Assembly: GCA_037142515.1 (NCBI GenBank)
Contig: JBAXAM010000016.1
Span: 1 to 28,749 of the forward strand
DNA from: JBAXAM01 sp037142515
GTDB lineage: Bacteria; Pseudomonadota; Gammaproteobacteria; UBA9339
Reading direction: 5' to 3'
Length of the DNA: 28,749 nucleotides
Below are positions 24,837-28,749 of this stretch, one piece after another. Each line of letters starts with the position of its first letter. The first letter of the stretch is position 1. The notes beneath the pieces were generated by a model that saw only the letters and a list, made by a program, of their open reading frames with translations, ran no database searches and was not told where the DNA came from. A program made the position numbers and the translations under genes.

Positions 24837-25444
24837 TGGACCTTCTGTTGGCTATTATATTTGTATGTATTCCAAGTGATTTTATAATTCTTAGCTTGGT
24901 CGCCCCAAGCATACCAACTAGGGTGAGTGCCACGAGCAAACAATTCGAGATAAGGAGAGAAGCTACAATTTTCGATTATATTGTAAAGCTCATCTGGTTT
25001 TCGGCTATGTTCTCTTCTTCGTGATTTAATTATATTTACCTGCGTGCGTCCGGCGCGCGAAGTACGCAAGTTGCCTCGTACCCCAAATAACACTATTTCT
25101 GTTGCATTCCTAAAATAAAATCCAAGACCTCCGCCGTCTGTCTCACCGTCTTTTCTGATTTTGTGCCATATAATGTTTGTTTTATAGTTGAAACCCCATT
25201 CCTTCATAACTTTAAGACCTTCATCCAATAAAGCATTAGGTACCCAAAGATATAAATGTGCATTTTTAGCAGCTACTTGCTGAATTGGCATATTACATAT
25301 GTCTTGTAAAGGAAGCGTGTTGTAGCGAAATGTTTTGCTGTATTCTGGCGATGCTGTGCAGGATCGATTCATAAATCTCCAAGGGGGATCAGCTAAAATT
25401 GTTTTAAATTTTTTACCACTAAATGTCTTAATGTTAAATTTCAT
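24833..25444 (-). CDS. MT-A70 family DNA N6-adenine methyltransferase
   Basis: The 203 aa carry the catalytic DPPW at residues 19-22 (ILADPPWRF) and the MT-A70 pattern: NAHLYLWVPNALLDEGLKVMKEWGF, IIWHKI, GLGFYFRNATEIVLFGVRG and HSRKPDELYNIIE, ending with LELFARGTHPSWYAWGD. Such enzymes on phages and plasmids methylate adenine in DNA. No restriction gene lies nearby. It is placed between the coupling protein and relaxase genes, with AGGAG 9 nt before its ATG and an ATGA overlap with traI, so it is made together with the transfer machinery. Protection of the element from host restriction on entry is a reasonable guess; the target sequence is unknown. Confidence 0.9.
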   Translation of the reverse strand: MKFNIKTFSGKKFKTILADPPWRFMNRSCTASPEYSKTFRYNTLPLQDICNMPIQQVAAKNAHLYLWVPNALLDEGLKVMKEWGFNYKTNIIWHKIRKDGETDGGGLGFYFRNATEIVLFGVRGNLRTSRAGRTQVNIIKSRRREHSRKPDELYNIIENCSFSPYLELFARGTHPSWYAWGDQAKNYKITWNTYKYNSQQKVQ

Positions 25445-25486
25445 GCTTTGGTTCTCCTAAAATATAAAGCGGATTTTTGATGTGTA

Positions 25487-27361
25487 TTAAATGCTGTTTT
25501 CTTTTACTGTATTATTGGACTGTTTATGTACTGGAGACTCTTTTGTTTTATACGGTTTTTTAACGTAAAAATTATTTATTTTTAGCTCAACTTCTTCTAT
25601 AAGTTTTTCTATATCACTATCTGGTTGTATATTGTGAGGAATAAAGTCTTTTGCAATTTCAGGTCTTGTCTCTTGTACAAGATTAAGCAAACTTATTGGA
25701 TAGGTTCCCAATAACTTCAAATAACATTTCATTTCATCCAGACTCATTATTTCTGATGGAATAACTAGCGGATTAACCAACTTTTGTGTTCCAATCGAAA
25801 TGCCATCACGGATATTGTTAGCACCATAAGAATAATTCTCTCGCATGTCTTCTATTTCCTGACTACCCAAGGCTTTTGAAACATACTCTGCCATATCAGG
25901 GCTGGGGCTTCTGAAAAAAAATGAAGTATTCAACAGGTCTAATATTCCACGCCCAACTTTTTCGCCATAAATATCCTCTAGTAAATATGTGTTTTGCATT
26001 CCTAAAACAAAACAACCGCCATATTTACGCGCTTCAGCTACTACTTTTGGAAATCGTTGTAGTTCATGAAGGCTGGGAAATTCATCACATATAAACCATA
26101 TTCTTCGTTTACTATTTGCTTGTAGCGATAAAAGCGTAATTGTCGCCATAGAAAACCACATAGAAAGAAGAGGGGTTAATGATTCATGATGAGCGTCATT
26201 TGAAGATAAGAACAGCCAGCTCTTGTCTTCATCACAAATCCAATCCCTAATGCAAAATTTAGGTTTTACTGAGGTTTGTTCGATACTTGTTAAAAACTTC
26301 AATGATTTTGAATAGGTAGAGACAACCGAAAGAACAGAAAAGGCGGTTTTTTCAATTTCCTCGCTGGTGAGCCTAGAAGCATCAGTGTCTTTTAAATAAT
26401 TATGCAATTCATGTAACGTTATTTTCAACAATACATTCAAAAGCTTTTTAATAGACCTGTCTTTGTCATCTTGCATGGTAAATGCTGTGCTACCAAAAAT
26501 GGTTCTTGCAGAATTAACCCAAAATGGGTCTGCTTCGCCTTTTGTTGGGATTAGACTACTTGCCATGTTTTCAAAGTCGGTTACCGTGCGTGCTTCATGC
26601 CATAAGTCCCAATTTTCACTCCTAGCATCAAATGGATTTAATATTTTGTCTTCACCAGCTAGATAAAATGTCGATGTATATATACCGCCTTTATCATATA
26701 TAAGTACCTTATCGCCCCTTTTACGAATGCAATCTAGAAATTTCGATATAAGCTGAGTCTTGCCAGAACCAGTTGAGCCATGCACTAAAAAATGTTTCGT
26801 TTCTGAATTAGCAAGCATAGGCATTCCATCAATAACAATATCCGAAGCCATTTTTTGTTTGTTGATCATTTTGGCTACATTTTTAGAGGAATCCAGCTTT
26901 GCGCCACGAATAAACTGGTTTGCGGTTTGTTTTTCTCCCTGCGTTGTTAGCCATTTTACAATGCTATAAAATATTCCTAAGCTTAAAATAAAGCCTGTAA
27001 TTGCTCCTACCTTGAGATAGTAAACAATAGCCTCAGCATTTTTTACAAACTGCGCATAAGACAAGTAGTTTTTCGGGGAAATATTATATGTCTTACCGTG
27101 ATATGGCACGCTAAAGCGTTGTAGCTTAAAATCTAATATCTCAAGCGTAGGATTAGTTTTAGCAAGGCACCAATACCACGCATTTTGTAATATTTCATTT
27201 GGGGTAATAACATAAATTGAAAATGCTATTAAAATTAATAGAAATGGTAGGTACATGTTCCATACAGTTTTATTAACCTGCAGCCACATTCTTACATTAT
27301 GGAAAGTAATTTGTCCACCACGGGTGAACTGCTTTGCTTTATCAGTATTTTTATGGTACAT
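25487..27361 (-). CDS. traD: Type IV coupling protein TraD
   Basis: TraD is the inner-membrane ATPase that brings the relaxosome to the secretion channel. The 624 aa have two N-terminal membrane helices (~37-52 and ~117-135) around a periplasmic part, Walker A GSTGSGKT (195-202), IYDKGG, and Walker B FICDEFPSLHELQRFPKVVAEARKYG with the acidic pair near 425. MQNTYLLEDIYG and LLNTSFFFRSPS are typical of TraD of F-like systems. The C-terminal tail is hydrophilic and short compared with F TraD (738 aa). The gene lies upstream of the methyltransferase (42 nt). Only a weak ribosome site is seen. Confidence 0.93.
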   Translation of the reverse strand: MYHKNTDKAKQFTRGGQITFHNVRMWLQVNKTVWNMYLPFLLILIAFSIYVITPNEILQNAWYWCLAKTNPTLEILDFKLQRFSVPYHGKTYNISPKNYLSYAQFVKNAEAIVYYLKVGAITGFILSLGIFYSIVKWLTTQGEKQTANQFIRGAKLDSSKNVAKMINKQKMASDIVIDGMPMLANSETKHFLVHGSTGSGKTQLISKFLDCIRKRGDKVLIYDKGGIYTSTFYLAGEDKILNPFDARSENWDLWHEARTVTDFENMASSLIPTKGEADPFWVNSARTIFGSTAFTMQDDKDRSIKKLLNVLLKITLHELHNYLKDTDASRLTSEEIEKTAFSVLSVVSTYSKSLKFLTSIEQTSVKPKFCIRDWICDEDKSWLFLSSNDAHHESLTPLLSMWFSMATITLLSLQANSKRRIWFICDEFPSLHELQRFPKVVAEARKYGGCFVLGMQNTYLLEDIYGEKVGRGILDLLNTSFFFRSPSPDMAEYVSKALGSQEIEDMRENYSYGANNIRDGISIGTQKLVNPLVIPSEIMSLDEMKCYLKLLGTYPISLLNLVQETRPEIAKDFIPHNIQPDSDIEKLIEEVELKINNFYVKKPYKTKESPVHKQSNNTVKENSI

Positions 27362-27417
27362 ATTTTTTCGCTAAAACTTAGATGTTTGAGCAGATGACAT
27401 TATTTAGAAAAATAAAA

Positions 27418-27792
27418 TTAGATAAGTGTACTGGGGTTTTCAACTGGCTTATTTTCACTTAACAATAAATACCCTTTGATAACTCTGTATATAGTCCAAA
27501 CCAGAGTTGCTGCGAGAATTAAAAATCCTATTAAAATAACTATCAGAATAAATCCTACAAGTGAAGCTATTAAACTAATCCAAAAAGTGCGAATTTGCCA
27601 TGTGAAATGCGACTCTAACCAAGTTCCCTTTACTTCATTGCGTTTTAAATAATTTAAAATAACTCCAGCAATCGCCGTTATACCAAAAAAGAAAGATAGT
27701 GCCTGACAAAGATAAACTATTTGAGCAATATTTTTGGGGGATAGCTGTTTCTGTGCAGAGTTTGTATTTTTATCAATAGTTGTTTGCTCCAT
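27418..27792 (-). CDS. Small DUF4870-like membrane protein
   Basis: The 124 aa contain three or four hydrophobic stretches with the motif pattern IVYLCQALSFFFGITAIAGVILNYLKR, then SHFTWQIRTFWISLI and a long helix from about 73. The SH...QIRTFW core is typical of DUF4870-like membrane proteins, whose function is unknown. I used the ATG at 27792, which has GGAG 8 nt ahead; the ATG two codons earlier has only a 2-nt spacing. It stands between an SHOCT-type membrane protein and traD in the transfer operon. Surface or entry exclusion would be a possible role by position, but nothing in the sequence shows it. Confidence 0.7.
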   Translation of the reverse strand: MEQTTIDKNTNSAQKQLSPKNIAQIVYLCQALSFFFGITAIAGVILNYLKRNEVKGTWLESHFTWQIRTFWISLIASLVGFILIVILIGFLILAATLVWTIYRVIKGYLLLSENKPVENPSTLI

Positions 27793-27829
27793 ATCCATTT
27801 CTCCATAATCTTCTTAGGGTTTTAAAGTA

Positions 27830-28492
27830 TCAATCCCATTTGGTTCTGTAATTTTCTGAGCTGCTGTAACTAGAAGAACATCCATAAGGATTTCCACCAG
27901 AATCACAACCACCGATCATTCTAAGACCAGTTGCAGGGTTGGTTCTGTCACTATGAAACGGTGTATATTCTTCATGGGATGATGATATAATGCTGTCATA
28001 TTCGGCCTGAGTAATTTTTCCCTCTTTTAGTAATTGCTGATATTTTTTGTGTTGGGTGATTGCGAGCCAAATTATAAATCCAAAAAAAGATAGGAATACG
28101 CCTATTATTGTCGCCCCAACAAGAATACTATGTATAGTATTATTAATTTTTTCTTCTCTCTCTTTTTGCCTGTTGTATTCATCTCTTTTAGGTTTAAGCT
28201 TGTTAACAAGCTTTTTAGCTTCATTGTACTTAACAGCCATAGCTCCATATTTTGCTTCATCAATATAATCAGCGGAGCATTCGGCTATGCCATTGGTACA
28301 AGGAAAATCGATGCGTACTAAATGATTTAATTCCCAATCTTCGAGCATATCGTCTGATTTCAATTCACTTGCTGCTTTTTCTAACTTCTCTACCGCTATT
28401 TCATATTCTTTTAAACCATCGACAACCCTTTGGCTGATTGCAAAACAATTGGTTACTATAAAAATTAAAATACCAATAAGTAGATGTTTCAT
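27830..28492 (-). CDS. Exported membrane protein with SHOCT-like segment and NPATGL...NPYG tail
   Basis: I do not recognise a named function. The 220 aa start with a signal peptide (MKHLLIGILIFIVTNCFAIS), followed by a charged helical region (~22-115, coiled-coil-like near 90-115), one transmembrane helix (~123-145) and KKYQQLLKEGKITQAEYDSI, which looks like an SHOCT motif. The tail reads NPATGLRMIGG then GGNPYGCSSSYSS. A similar NPATGL-to-NPYG tail recurs, as I recall, on unrelated small proteins of Legionella-like and other gammaproteobacteria. Cysteines at PCTNGIAEC could form a periplasmic disulfide. It follows a partial gene by 8 nt and precedes the DUF4870-like gene by 37 nt in the same operon. 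Confidence 0.6.
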   Translation of the reverse strand: MKHLLIGILIFIVTNCFAISQRVVDGLKEYEIAVEKLEKAASELKSDDMLEDWELNHLVRIDFPCTNGIAECSADYIDEAKYGAMAVKYNEAKKLVNKLKPKRDEYNRQKEREEKINNTIHSILVGATIIGVFLSFFGFIIWLAITQHKKYQQLLKEGKITQAEYDSIISSSHEEYTPFHSDRTNPATGLRMIGGCDSGGNPYGCSSSYSSSENYRTKWD

Positions 28493-28500
28493 GGTTATCT

Positions 28501-28749
28501 CTATTTTTTATTTTTATCCGAATTCGCAAAACTTGGTTTTATGCTTCCTCTTATAAAAGAAGAGTGTTTCGCTTTTTCGGAGCCGTCTTCTATATTTTCA
28601 GTAACTTCATTTTTCATATCCTTGTATTTATCGCTTTGCGCTGATTTACCATCAGCTATATCTTTTGCAATTCCTTTGCTTTTTGTGCCAGCTTCATGAT
28701 AAAGCAACTTTTTTTCTGTAAATATGTTTAAACTTCTAGCCCTTTTAAA
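28501..28749 (-). CDS. C-terminal end of a transfer-region protein, possibly TraG (partial)
   Basis: The frame is open from the window edge to its stop, giving 82 residues. An apparent TTG start at 28707 is not needed, as codons continue upstream (FKRARSLNIFTEKK...). The visible part is hydrophilic and Lys/Asp/Ser-rich, with HEAGTKSKGIAKDIADGKSA and a basic end. In F-like operons traG lies upstream of traD, so the tail of TraG is a fair guess, but there is no diagnostic motif. Confidence 0.5.
   Translation of the reverse strand, partial: FKRARSLNIFTEKKLLYHEAGTKSKGIAKDIADGKSAQSDKYKDMKNEVTENIEDGSEKAKHSSFIRGSIKPSFANSDKNKK

Larger units (their letters stand above)
16926..28749 (-). mobile_element. 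Integrated conjugative element at tRNA-Thr (right end outside window)
   Basis: The region starts at the tRNA 3' end and carries int, xis-like, traM-like, traI, an adenine methyltransferase, traD and further transfer-type genes, all on the minus strand. MOBF relaxase plus TraD coupling protein point to an F-type (MPF-F) conjugation system. No housekeeping gene occurs after the tRNA. The pilus and mating-pore genes and the second attachment site would lie past 28749, so whether the element is complete is unknown. Confidence 0.85.

Noticed and set aside
1..28749. CRISPR arrays, insertion sequences and toxin-antitoxin pairs
   Set aside because: No regularly spaced repeats, no transposase frames and no small paired genes of that kind were seen on either strand.

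Overview
This window looks like part of a low-GC gammaproteobacterial chromosome, probably from a host-associated lineage near Legionellales/Coxiellaceae. That placement rests on the gene set (pilB-pilC-pilD-coaE-zapD synteny, GreA, ExoI and TrpRS of gammaproteobacterial type) and the AT-rich codon use. It is an inference, because no phylogeny could be run. About 17 kb of chromosome is followed by about 12 kb of an integrated conjugative element that starts at a tRNA-Thr gene and runs off the right edge.

Chromosome, left part (1-3958, minus strand). In transcription order there is an AAA/DUF4143 ATPase, sufB, sufC and then the 5' end of mutS, all tightly packed. The mutS frame closes after 142 codons of an expected ~850, and sufD/sufS, which usually follow sufC, are absent. 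The ATPase is preceded by two near-identical TTGTA-N10-TACAA sites that look like operators.

Chromosome, middle (4109-8322, plus strand). guaC, a membrane-anchored alpha/beta hydrolase, trpS and sbcB (ExoI) form a probable operon with overlapping or nearly touching genes. Converging on it from the other strand (10072-8303) are rpmE, queA and greA. greA has a promoter whose -10 box sits 6 nt before the ATG, so its mRNA may be leaderless.

Chromosome, right part (16686-10206, minus strand). A type IV pilus/housekeeping cluster runs pilin, pilB, pilC, pilD, coaE, zapD and then a radical SAM protein in the place where yacG often lies. The pilin lacks the usual C-terminal disulfide loop.

Mobile element (16926 to the right edge). 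tRNA-Thr(CGT) lies on the plus strand with its 3' end facing a tyrosine integrase. Behind the integrase lie an overlapping excisionase-like gene, a TraM-like relaxosome protein, a 2005-aa MOBF relaxase-helicase with a primase/Toprim C-terminus, an MT-A70 DNA adenine methyltransferase, a TraD-type coupling protein, two small membrane proteins and the 3' end of another transfer gene, possibly traG. All read on the minus strand, from transfer genes toward the integrase. A perfect 22-bp palindrome next to a TTGACA box upstream of xis-int is a good candidate for the control point of excision. The pore-forming type IV secretion genes would lie beyond the right edge.
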